A DNA stretch of 5,289 bases from an uncultured Solirubrobacterales bacterium (GTDB lineage Bacteria > Actinomycetota > Thermoleophilia > Solirubrobacterales > Solirubrobacteraceae). The notes beneath the pieces were generated by a model. It made no database searches. It saw nothing but the letters and a program-made list of their open reading frames with translations, and was not told where the DNA came from. The position numbers and the translations under genes were made by a program. Below are positions 1 to 5,289 of this stretch, one piece after another. The stretch lies in NCBI GenBank assembly GCA_937973575.1, contig CALJKH010000207.1, positions 1-5,289 on the forward strand, read 5' to 3'. How positions within the stretch are numbered: the first letter of the stretch is position 1; every line of letters starts with the position of its first letter.

Positions 1-877
1 TTACATGAAGGCCCAACTCGTTGAAAGCCACCGTGAGCGGATCCGTCGCATTGAAGATGGTGACCAGAAGGTTGTTGGCCTCAATGACTACCGCGAGACT
101 GAGGACAGCCCGCTTACCGACGACAGCGAAGGCGGAATCCTTGTTGTTGACCCAGCCGTCGAAGCACAGCAGACTGAAGCTCTTACGCACTGGCGTTCCG
201 AGCGCGATCAGGCAGCTGTTGACGCAGCACTCGCTGAGGTAGCCCGTGTCGCAGCCACCGCTGACGAGAACATCATGCCGGCCACGATCATCGCTGCCCG
301 CGCAGGTGCGACAACCGGCGAATGGTCAAAGACATTGCGTGACACATTCGGCGAGTACCGCGCCCCAACCGGAGTTGGCGAAGCTGCCGGAAGCCTTGGC
401 AACGACGCTGACTTGGAAGCTCTCCGCGATCGCGTTGACACTGTCTCCGAAGCTCTAGGCCGCCGCATCCGCATCCTTGTTGGCAAGCCTGGCCTTGACG
501 GCCACAGCAACGGTGCCGAGCAGATCGCCGTTCGTGCCCGCGATGTTGGAATGGACGTTGTCTACGAAGGCATCCGCCTGACGCCGTCACAGATCGCCTC
601 TTCAGCAGTTCAGGAGGGAGTCCATGTGATCGGCCTGTCGATCCTCTCCGGCTCCCACCGAGAGCTGATTCCGTCAGTTATCGACGCCCTTAAGGAAGCT
701 GGCGCTGGCGAGGTTCCTGTGGTCGTCGGCGGCATCATTCCCGACCAGGACGTTCCAGAGCTTGAGGCGGCAGGGGTTGCAGCTGTCTACACCCCCAAGG
801 ATTACGACCTGACGAAGATCATGAGTGAGATCGTCGACCTTGTTGCCGAACGCAACGGAGTAGCTCAGTCGGCGTGA
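1..877 (+). CDS. meaA: B12-dependent acyl-CoA mutase, ethylmalonyl-CoA mutase-like (3' part, truncated at window edge)
   Basis: This is the C-terminal part of a coenzyme-B12-dependent acyl-CoA mutase, a cytoplasmic enzyme that moves the CoA-thioester carbon by radical rearrangement. The first ATG (base 5) is probably an internal Met: the frame is open to the window edge (codon TAC at 2-4), and the YMK..LVESH..R...IE.G...VVG.N stretch looks like the end of the mutase catalytic barrel. Counting from that Met, residues 1-120 are the barrel end and linker, and about 153-282 are the cobalamin-binding Rossmann domain. That domain shows GKPGLDGHSNGAEQIAVRAR, with the DxHxxG motif (D165, H167, G170; H167 is the lower cobalt ligand), then SILSGSH (213 on) and VVGG (240-243). 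From memory of the families, the GLDGHSNGAEQIA and EGIRLTP wording matches MeaA/Ecm, whereas methylmalonyl-CoA mutase has GQDGHDRGA. Ecm serves the ethylmalonyl-CoA pathway or extender-unit supply. The B12-domain call is firm. The exact substrate is less sure because the catalytic barrel is outside the window. It overlaps the GTPase gene by 4 bp. Confidence 0.88.
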   Translation, partial: YMKAQLVESHRERIRRIEDGDQKVVGLNDYRETEDSPLTDDSEGGILVVDPAVEAQQTEALTHWRSERDQAAVDAALAEVARVAATADENIMPATIIAARAGATTGEWSKTLRDTFGEYRAPTGVGEAAGSLGNDADLEALRDRVDTVSEALGRRIRILVGKPGLDGHSNGAEQIAVRARDVGMDVVYEGIRLTPSQIASSAVQEGVHVIGLSILSGSHRELIPSVIDALKEAGAGEVPVVVGGIIPDQDVPELEAAGVAAVYTPKDYDLTKIMSEIVDLVAERNGVAQSA

Positions 878-1833
878 GTGGCGGCCGTGGCGCGGAGTTG
901 GGCCGTCGGCTTGCCGAGCGTGACCTGACTGCCGCACCTGAGGCCCTGAACCTGCTCGAAAGCTCTGCCGAGGCCCACGAGGCTGACCGCAGTGCTCTCC
1001 TTGCCGAGGTCTCGCCAAAAGCGCTCGGGCATGAACCAGCAGGTCACATTGTTGGCATCACTGGACCACCAGGCGCCGGCAAATCAACCATGATCGGCTC
1101 GTTGGTCAGGGAACTCAGGGCGTCCGGCCGCAGCGTTGCTGTTATCGCTGTTGATCCCTCGTCAAAGCGCTCCGGTGGGTCGCTGCTCGGCGATAGAGCG
1201 CGGATTGAGTTTGATCCTGCGGACAGGCAGTTGCTGATTAGGTCTATGGCAGCAGGGGACCGACTCGGCGGCCTCGCTCGTCCTACCCGCGATGCTGCTG
1301 CAGCGCTAAGTGCTGCCTACGACGTCGTTGTGGTTGAAACTGTCGGAGTTGGCCAGTCGGAGACTGAGGTGGCCGAGATTGCCGACACTGTCTGTGTGGT
1401 CGTCCAGCCCGCCTCAGGCGACACTCTTCAGTTCATCAAGAGCGGGATCATGGAGATCCCCGATGTTCTTGTAGTCACGAAGGCCGACCTTGGCCAGATC
1501 GCCCAGCGCGCACGGCGTGATTTGCACTCAGCCCTTCGCTCCCTCGGGGCCAGGGACACTGGGGTCGTAGCCGTCTCCTCCCTTCCCCCAGCCACCGGGA
1601 TGCAGGACCTTGTCGAGGCAATTGATTCTCACCGGGCCGGAGTTGCGATTGAGGATGAGCGCGCCAGCCGCAGGAGGGCTCAGGCCCTTGCCGAGTTCGG
1701 CGAGGAATACGGCCGCAGGGGCATGACAGCACTTGGAGGCCGTCGAGCCGCCGTGCGTGAGGTCAACTCGCTGCCTGCCGAGCTTGATGTACCTGGCATG
1801 GTCAGCGAGCTTGTCTCGCGCTCAAGCATCTGA
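874..1833 (+). CDS. meaB: MeaB/ArgK-type G3E GTPase, mutase-associated chaperone
   Basis: This is a 319-residue P-loop GTPase of the MeaB (MMAA/ArgK) family. In this family the protein binds B12 acyl-CoA mutases, gates adenosylcobalamin loading and protects the enzyme from inactivation. Visible motifs are Walker A/G1 GPPGAGKST (64-72), the family hallmark DPSSKRSGGSLLGDR (94-108), G3-like ETVGVGQSE (155-163), G4 as TKAD (202-205) and a G5-like VSS (234-236). The short N-terminal helical region (1-55) and C-terminal helical arm (about 260-319) fit the family, which usually runs about 310-340 residues. G4 has Thr instead of the more common Asn, which is an accepted variant of N/TKxD. The GTG start overlaps the mutase stop (GTGA at 874-877), so translation is probably coupled, and no separate Shine-Dalgarno sequence is needed or obvious. 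The neighbour suggests that the client is the Ecm-like mutase. It ends 9 bp before the convergent glycosylase gene, with no hairpin terminator between them. Confidence 0.93.
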   Translation: MSGGRGAELGRRLAERDLTAAPEALNLLESSAEAHEADRSALLAEVSPKALGHEPAGHIVGITGPPGAGKSTMIGSLVRELRASGRSVAVIAVDPSSKRSGGSLLGDRARIEFDPADRQLLIRSMAAGDRLGGLARPTRDAAAALSAAYDVVVVETVGVGQSETEVAEIADTVCVVVQPASGDTLQFIKSGIMEIPDVLVVTKADLGQIAQRARRDLHSALRSLGARDTGVVAVSSLPPATGMQDLVEAIDSHRAGVAIEDERASRRRAQALAEFGEEYGRRGMTALGGRRAAVREVNSLPAELDVPGMVSELVSRSSI

Positions 1834-1842
1834 TCGCGATCC

Positions 1843-2772
1843 TCATTCGTCAACGGTGCCGCTGCCGTCGAACCAGTCCTTAGTGAGGATCAGCCACAGG
1901 GCAAGTCCTGAGTCTGGCGAGTGCTTCGCGACTCTCTTCAGAATCTGAGCATCCGTAATCCGGCTGCGGCCAGTGAGCCGTGCGTACTTAGGCCGAGTCC
2001 ACGAGTCAAGGATGGGAAGTGAAGGACGACCAATCAGCAGCATCGTGTGCGCAGCCGCATACGGCCCCACTCCAGGAAGGCTCCTAAGGCGCCGCTCGAC
2101 CTCGGCGTCGGGAAGATCGCTGCGCGGCACTGCGGAGAGCTCCTCAAGGTCAATCAACCCTTCAGCTACGCGGCGCGAGGTTTCGATCAAGTTTGCTGCC
2201 CGGTAACCGACGCGGACTTCAGCCTTCAGGGTTTCTTCCGAGAGTTCAGAAACGGCTTCCGGCGTTGGAAAGACCTTGATGCCGGTGGCACCTGGGACTT
2301 CAGTCCCACACAGCTCCGTGAGTCGCCCACACATTTGAACGGTGCTCGACCATGCGCAGTTTGTTGTGAGGATCGTGCGAATCACATCCTCAAACACAGT
2401 TGCTCCTCGGGCCATTGCTCCCGCACCCGCGTCCACTATCCAAGCGAGGTCAGGGTCGGCTGCGGCGCCGGCATGGAAGCCTGTTAGGTCACGCTCGAGC
2501 CCTAGCAACCTGCGTGCAATCTGCCCAAGCTCTGCTTGAGGTAAGCCGCCACCTGCAACCACTGCAACTGAGGCCTTCCCTCCGACCACTTTTGTCCCCT
2601 TCGGCTCAATCAGGATCTGGCACGCCCCTTGCGATGTTGGGACGGCGACCCGTAACCCATCTGCGTCGGTCCTCTCCCACGGAGTAACGCCCGCTAGTCC
2701 GTGCGAGTGCACGATGTGGCGAAGCGACAATGGCTGGCCACCAGCGCATTCCAATTTGATCTGAGTGGACAT
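1843..2772 (-). CDS. HhH-GPD superfamily DNA glycosylase (AlkA/OGG1-like)
   Basis: This 309-residue protein is a member of the helix-hairpin-helix-GPD base-excision repair glycosylases, which flip out a damaged base and cut its N-glycosidic bond. The diagnostic part is the hairpin LPGVGPYAAAH (232-242), followed 18 residues after the hairpin Tyr by Asp256 in LPILDSW, the expected catalytic Asp. The OGG1 Lys position in the hairpin is Tyr238 here, so a monofunctional enzyme without lyase activity (AlkA-like) is inferred. An upstream helical segment FEDVIRTILTTNCAW (127-141) matches the start of the GPD fold. Residues 1-110 are a less conserved N-terminal domain. There is no four-Cys iron-sulfur loop of the Nth/MutY type at the C-terminus. 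The substrate cannot be read from sequence; alkylated or oxidised purines are possible. The ATG at 2770-2772 has no clear Shine-Dalgarno sequence. The gene is divergent from the metal transporter operon and shares its 57-bp upstream region. Confidence 0.85.
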   Translation of the reverse strand: MSTQIKLECAGGQPLSLRHIVHSHGLAGVTPWERTDADGLRVAVPTSQGACQILIEPKGTKVVGGKASVAVVAGGGLPQAELGQIARRLLGLERDLTGFHAGAAADPDLAWIVDAGAGAMARGATVFEDVIRTILTTNCAWSSTVQMCGRLTELCGTEVPGATGIKVFPTPEAVSELSEETLKAEVRVGYRAANLIETSRRVAEGLIDLEELSAVPRSDLPDAEVERRLRSLPGVGPYAAAHTMLLIGRPSLPILDSWTRPKYARLTGRSRITDAQILKRVAKHSPDSGLALWLILTKDWFDGSGTVDE

Positions 2773-2801
2773 CAGTGCCGGAGGTTACCCAGCCCGCCCC
2801 C

Positions 2802-2822
2802 TGATAGTGATACTCATTATCA
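2802..2822. promoter_or_regulatory. Fur/Zur-family operator-like palindrome
   Basis: This is a 21-bp imperfect palindrome with half-sites TGATAGTGA and TCATTATCA around a 3-bp centre. Eight of the ten base pairs about the centre (2812) are complementary; the mismatches are 2807/2817 and 2811/2813. It resembles the AT-rich TGATAATGATnnTCATTATCA pattern of Fur-superfamily operators and stands out in GC-rich surroundings (a run of C just before it). It ends 7 bp before the start codon of a metal ABC transporter gene. The transporter type makes Zur (zinc) the most likely regulator, with Fur or an Mn sensor as alternatives. Binding at this site would block the transporter promoter. It also lies about 30 bp upstream of the divergent glycosylase start. 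Confidence 0.72.
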
Positions 2823-2823
2823 T
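2818..2823 (+). promoter_or_regulatory. Candidate -10 box for a leaderless transporter transcript
   Basis: TATCAT differs from TATAAT at one position and lies inside the right half of the palindrome. Six bases separate it from the ATG at 2830, so transcription could begin at the A of the start codon and give a leaderless mRNA, which is common in actinobacteria. No TTGACA-like -35 is seen at the proper spacing (about 2795-2800 is C-rich). The AAGG at 2825-2828 is too close to the ATG to act as a normal ribosome binding site, which favours leaderless translation. This is a weak call based on position and a single hexamer. Confidence 0.4.
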
Positions 2824-2829
2824 TAAGGT

Positions 2830-4542
2830 ATGCAGTCGATCACCCAGCAGTTCTCGCATGTCTATGCCCAGAGGGCTGCACTCGAGGCCCTGATCCTTGC
2901 GGGCATTGCCGGCACTCTAGGCCCGTGGGTTCTAATGCGTGGCCTTGGCTTCTTCGCCCATGCCATTGGCTCAGCCTCCTTCCCCGGCTTGATCCTTGCG
3001 GACGCTCTGGGCATCCTGCCCCAGGCTGGCGCAGCGATCGGCTCGGCAGTTGTCGCGTCAGGCTCAGGGATCCTTCGCCCCTCGGTCAGAAACGGAACTC
3101 GCACAGGACTGTGGCTGACCGGTTCGCTCGCTGCAGGTGCACTGATCGCCAGTGATTGGAGCAAGGCCGGCGCCGGTGTTGACGCAGCCCTGTTTGGGAG
3201 CCTCCTAACGACTGACTGGCTGGACATTCTCACCGCCACAGCGGCTCTTCTGGCAGCGGTGGTGGCAACGCGGCTGGCAGGTCCTCGCTGGCTTGCCCAA
3301 GGCTTGCTTGGTCGCCCGCCGAAGCATTGGGACGCATTGCTGCTTGGTGTGGCGGCTCTCGCGGTGATCGCGCAGCTGCCCGCGACCGGAGCTCTACTTG
3401 CCTCGACGATGCTCGTACTTCCAGCAGCCGCAGCTCAACCGTGGTCGGACTCAGTTCGCAGCTGGCAGTGGATGACAGCAGCATTTGCATGCCTAGTGGG
3501 ACTCGGGGGACTCTTGGCCTCGCTCTCTTTTGACACCCCACCGGGTGGAACGATTGCCCTTCTGAGCGGCGTCGTTGTTGCCATCTCAGTTGGCATGAGA
3601 TGGCTAACGCTGCGAGGTAACGGGCGTACCGCAGCAACGGCAGCTGGAATTGCGGCAGCAGTTGCCGTCTCCGGCTGCGGCCCGAGTTCCAGCGCGGATG
3701 TCGTAACCGGGACTCCCATCGTCGAGTCAATCACCAAGCAGGTGGCCGGCAACAACCTAAGCGTGAGAAGCCTGGTTCCAGCTGGCGCCGACCCTCACTC
3801 ATGGGAGCCTCGACCAAGCGATACCGAGGCACTGGCAGGAGCAAAGCTCCTGATCCTCTCCGGCGGCGGCATTGACGCATGGGCTAAGCGACTCCACGCT
3901 AGAACCGACAGCACCGCAAGGATCCTCGACCTCTACCCGACCCTGCCGCTCCAACTAACGACACCTGGGAGTAGCTCTCCCGACCCCCACTGGTTCCAAG
4001 ACCCGACGGATGTGGCTGCGGCAGCCGGCGCGATTGCAACCGAACTTGGCCGAATCAGCCCCGCGAACGCACCTACGTTCAAGGCCCGCGCAGCGAGATT
4101 CCAAGCTGAGGCTAGAGCCCTTGGGAGGCAAGCAAAGGCATGTGTAGCCCGCCTGACGCCAAACGAGCGCCGCGTTGTCACCGACCACGACGCATTCCGC
4201 TACCTCGCCAGTCGGCTTGGTCTTCACATTCAAGGTGCGCTGCTGTCATCACAGTCAACCGCCGCTTCCCCCACTCCCAAGGAGATCAACGACCTGCTCG
4301 ACCAAATCCGTACCTACAAAGTCAAGGCCGTCTTCCCCGAGCGATCACTGGACACGCGTCTTGCCCACAACATTGCCGCTGAGGCCGGCGTGCGCTCCGA
4401 CGTCAAACTGGATTCAGACACCCTTGGCCCAGTCGGTGCACCTGACGCAAGTTGGACTGGCATGTGGACTGGGAATGTAAGCCGGCTCGTCTCAGCCCTC
4501 TCAGCTGGACGAGTCCAATGCCGCTTCGGAGCACCAGCATGA
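2830..4542 (+). CDS. Zinc-type ABC importer: ABC-3 permease fused to metal-binding protein (ZnuB-ZnuA-like)
   Basis: This single 570-residue frame carries two transporter parts. Residues 1-260 are an ABC-3 family permease: about eight or nine hydrophobic segments (for example 17-38, 44-64, 92-108, 130-150, 167-183, 186-203, 213-232, 240-257), with the early RGLGFFAHAIGSASFPG block and ATGALLASTMLVLPAAAAQ typical of ZnuB/MntB. This length alone is close to a full permease. Residues 257-283 look like a lipoprotein signal (Arg-rich start, small hydrophobic core, lipobox VSGC, Cys283). Residues 290-565 are a cluster A-I metal-binding protein: PHSWEPRPSD (H323), DPHWFQDP (H387), VTDHDAF (H453), VFPERSLDTRLAHNIA and LDSDTLG (D530), a TroA-like His3-Asp ligand set that fits zinc. 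The long His-rich loop of many ZnuA proteins is absent. The ATG at 2830 is chosen because it follows the operator and starts just before the first membrane segment. The ATPase gene overlaps by 4 bp. Zinc as substrate is inferred; manganese is not excluded. Confidence 0.88.
   Translation: MQSITQQFSHVYAQRAALEALILAGIAGTLGPWVLMRGLGFFAHAIGSASFPGLILADALGILPQAGAAIGSAVVASGSGILRPSVRNGTRTGLWLTGSLAAGALIASDWSKAGAGVDAALFGSLLTTDWLDILTATAALLAAVVATRLAGPRWLAQGLLGRPPKHWDALLLGVAALAVIAQLPATGALLASTMLVLPAAAAQPWSDSVRSWQWMTAAFACLVGLGGLLASLSFDTPPGGTIALLSGVVVAISVGMRWLTLRGNGRTAATAAGIAAAVAVSGCGPSSSADVVTGTPIVESITKQVAGNNLSVRSLVPAGADPHSWEPRPSDTEALAGAKLLILSGGGIDAWAKRLHARTDSTARILDLYPTLPLQLTTPGSSSPDPHWFQDPTDVAAAAGAIATELGRISPANAPTFKARAARFQAEARALGRQAKACVARLTPNERRVVTDHDAFRYLASRLGLHIQGALLSSQSTAASPTPKEINDLLDQIRTYKVKAVFPERSLDTRLAHNIAAEAGVRSDVKLDSDTLGPVGAPDASWTGMWTGNVSRLVSALSAGRVQCRFGAPA
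3595..3678 (+). other. Internal lipoprotein signal-like segment with lipobox at the permease/binding-protein junction
   Basis: These codons encode residues 256-283 of the fused transporter protein. The segment has an in-frame ATG (Met256), basic residues R257, R262 and R266, a small-residue hydrophobic core (about 267-280) and VSGC, which fits the lipobox [LVI][ASTVI][GAS]C, with Cys283 as the possible lipidated residue (TGC at 3676-3678). It reads as the complete signal peptide of a former stand-alone binding protein. In the fusion it could act as an extra membrane span that places the binding domain outside the cell, and it might still be cut by signal peptidase II. No Shine-Dalgarno sequence is apparent ahead of Met256, so independent translation is possible but not indicated. 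Confidence 0.7.
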
Positions 4543-5276
4543 CCTCAGTCACAGCAAAGTCCCTGTCGGCCGGCTATGACGGCACAAGTGTCCTAACCGA
4601 CTTGAACTTCAACGTGCCCGCAGGGCAGCGCGTGGCCCTTTTGGGCCCCAATGGAGGTGGCAAGTCCACCCTGATCCGCACGCTGAGTGGGGAGCTCGCT
4701 GCCATCGCTGGAAGCTTCCAGATCAACGGGCGAGTTGGCCTTGTCCCACAGGGCGATAGTGGCCGTCTCGACTGGCCCGCTACAGCTCTGGATGTTGCTA
4801 TCTGCGGCACGCTTGACTCACTGCCATGGTGGCGACGGCCGGGTCGCGCTCAACGGATCGCGGCCGCGGAAGCATTGGACTCAGTTGGCCTCACCGATCA
4901 GGCCGATGTGCGCTTCGGTGACCTCTCCGGCGGGCAGCGTCGAAGGGCACGCATCGCGGCTGCCATGGCTGGCGGCGGCGATGTCCTCCTCCTCGACGAA
5001 CCATTCGCCGGGCTTGACGCAGTCTCAGCCGATCGCCTGGAGGATCTCCTCGCCCATCTAGCCAGCGAAGGTCGCACATTGCTGATCGCCACTCACGATC
5101 TTGAGCAAGCCAAGTCATGGGAATCAGTGCTCTGCCTCAATGGCCACCAGGTCGCATTTGGGGCACCCGACTCGGTGCTTGATCGCGACGCTCTGACTAA
5201 GACCTTCGGCTCTGACCTTCTTGAGCTGCCCGACGGCGGCTTCATGGCTCCACCCCACCACCATCATGATCAATAA
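4539..5276 (+). CDS. Metal (zinc) ABC transporter ATP-binding protein, ZnuC-like
   Basis: This 245-residue cytoplasmic ATPase energises the adjoining permease. All nucleotide-binding motifs are intact: aromatic A-loop Tyr13 (SAGYDG), Walker A GPNGGGKST (36-44), Q-loop Gln71 (GLVPQG), signature LSGGQ (129-133), Walker B VLLLDEP (149-155), D-loop GLD (158-160) and H-loop His186 (IATHD). The segment DWPATALDVAICG after the Q-loop is typical of metal-family (ZnuC/MntA) ATPases. The start is set at 4539 because ATGA overlaps the fusion-gene stop and the family fold begins right there. The frame stays open upstream to an ATG at 4452, but that 29-residue extension has no family character and lies inside the preceding gene. 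The C-terminus ends in APPHHHHDQ, a short His tail that could bind metal. The order permease/binding protein then ATPase, with overlaps, indicates a single translationally coupled operon. Confidence 0.93.
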   Translation: MTSVTAKSLSAGYDGTSVLTDLNFNVPAGQRVALLGPNGGGKSTLIRTLSGELAAIAGSFQINGRVGLVPQGDSGRLDWPATALDVAICGTLDSLPWWRRPGRAQRIAAAEALDSVGLTDQADVRFGDLSGGQRRRARIAAAMAGGGDVLLLDEPFAGLDAVSADRLEDLLAHLASEGRTLLIATHDLEQAKSWESVLCLNGHQVAFGAPDSVLDRDALTKTFGSDLLELPDGGFMAPPHHHHDQ

Positions 5277-5289
5277 TGACAACCGCACT
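5276..5289 (+). CDS. Possible start of a further operon gene (only first codons in window)
   Basis: The ATPase stop TAA overlaps an ATG as TAATG, a common coupled start in operons. The reading frame begins M-T-T-A and leaves the window after 14 bases. Nothing can be said about the product; a second permease or another zinc-responsive protein would fit the context. Another in-frame ATG at 5266 in a different frame is also open to the edge, so the start is uncertain. Confidence 0.35.

Noticed and set aside
5..7. ATG at base 5 as the true start of the mutase gene
   Set aside because: The frame is open upstream to the window edge and the first residues already look like the end of the mutase barrel; a stand-alone small B12-binding subunit would not carry this stretch. 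The gene is treated as truncated.
1832..1841. Perfect 10-bp palindrome GATCGCGATC between the convergent meaB and glycosylase stops
   Set aside because: Too short, with no loop and no T-run, so it is not a terminator; such short palindromes with GATC/CGATCG content occur often by chance in GC-rich DNA.
2047..2687. Plus-strand open frames inside the glycosylase gene
   Set aside because: No family resemblance, and the minus-strand frame has clear HhH-GPD motifs; these are antisense shadows.
2862..3730. Long open frames on the minus strand across the permease region (2862-3239 and 3230-3730)
   Set aside because: Arg/Pro/Ser-rich low-complexity translations with no recognisable domain, fully inside a strongly supported gene on the other strand; typical of GC-rich shadow frames.
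4452..4538. Longer ATPase start at 4452
   Set aside because: It would add 29 residues without ABC character inside the preceding gene; the ATGA overlap start at 4539 gives a normal N-terminus for the family.
3595..4542. Separate binding-protein gene starting at Met256
   Set aside because: There is no stop codon between permease and binding domain and no Shine-Dalgarno sequence before 3595, so one fused gene is the simplest reading. An additional internal start remains possible and is listed as a question.

Overview
The window reads like chromosomal DNA of a GC-rich (roughly 60% GC by eye), gene-dense actinobacterium. The evidence is the closely packed genes with 4-bp start/stop overlaps, a GTG start, a probable leaderless transcript, and protein families that are common in Actinomycetota. 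The lineage is an inference; no marker gene is present. There are no RNA genes, mobile elements, CRISPR arrays or long non-coding stretches. The longest gap between genes is 57 bp.

Left part (1-1833, + strand): the C-terminal portion of a coenzyme-B12-dependent acyl-CoA mutase, whose cobalamin-binding domain resembles the ethylmalonyl-CoA mutase (MeaA/Ecm) type. It is followed by its MeaB-type G3E GTPase chaperone, which starts inside the mutase stop codon (GTGA overlap). The pair forms a metabolic unit: a B12 mutase of acyl-CoA / C2-C3 assimilation and the GTPase that loads and protects its cofactor.

Middle (1843-2772, - strand): a convergently oriented HhH-GPD DNA glycosylase of the AlkA/OGG1 superfamily, probably monofunctional base-excision repair. 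Its stop lies 9 bp from the meaB stop. Its 5' end faces the next operon across a 57-bp intergenic region.

Right part (2802-5289, + strand): a metal (most likely zinc) ABC importer operon. A 21-bp Fur/Zur-like imperfect palindrome sits directly in front of the first start codon. The first gene is unusual: one 570-codon frame encodes an ABC-3 (ZnuB-like) permease fused to a cluster A-I (ZnuA/TroA-like) metal-binding protein. A lipoprotein-type signal segment with a good lipobox (VSGC, Cys283) lies at the junction. The ZnuC-like ATPase follows with an ATGA overlap and ends in a short His tail. A further gene may start at the TAATG junction at 5276 and runs out of the window. Together these supply the binding, membrane and ATPase parts of a transporter that is probably switched on when zinc is scarce.

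The most notable observation is the permease-lipobox-binding-protein fusion. Metal ABC importers normally encode these as separate proteins, and the retained lipobox raises the question of whether the product is cleaved after synthesis or stays tethered.
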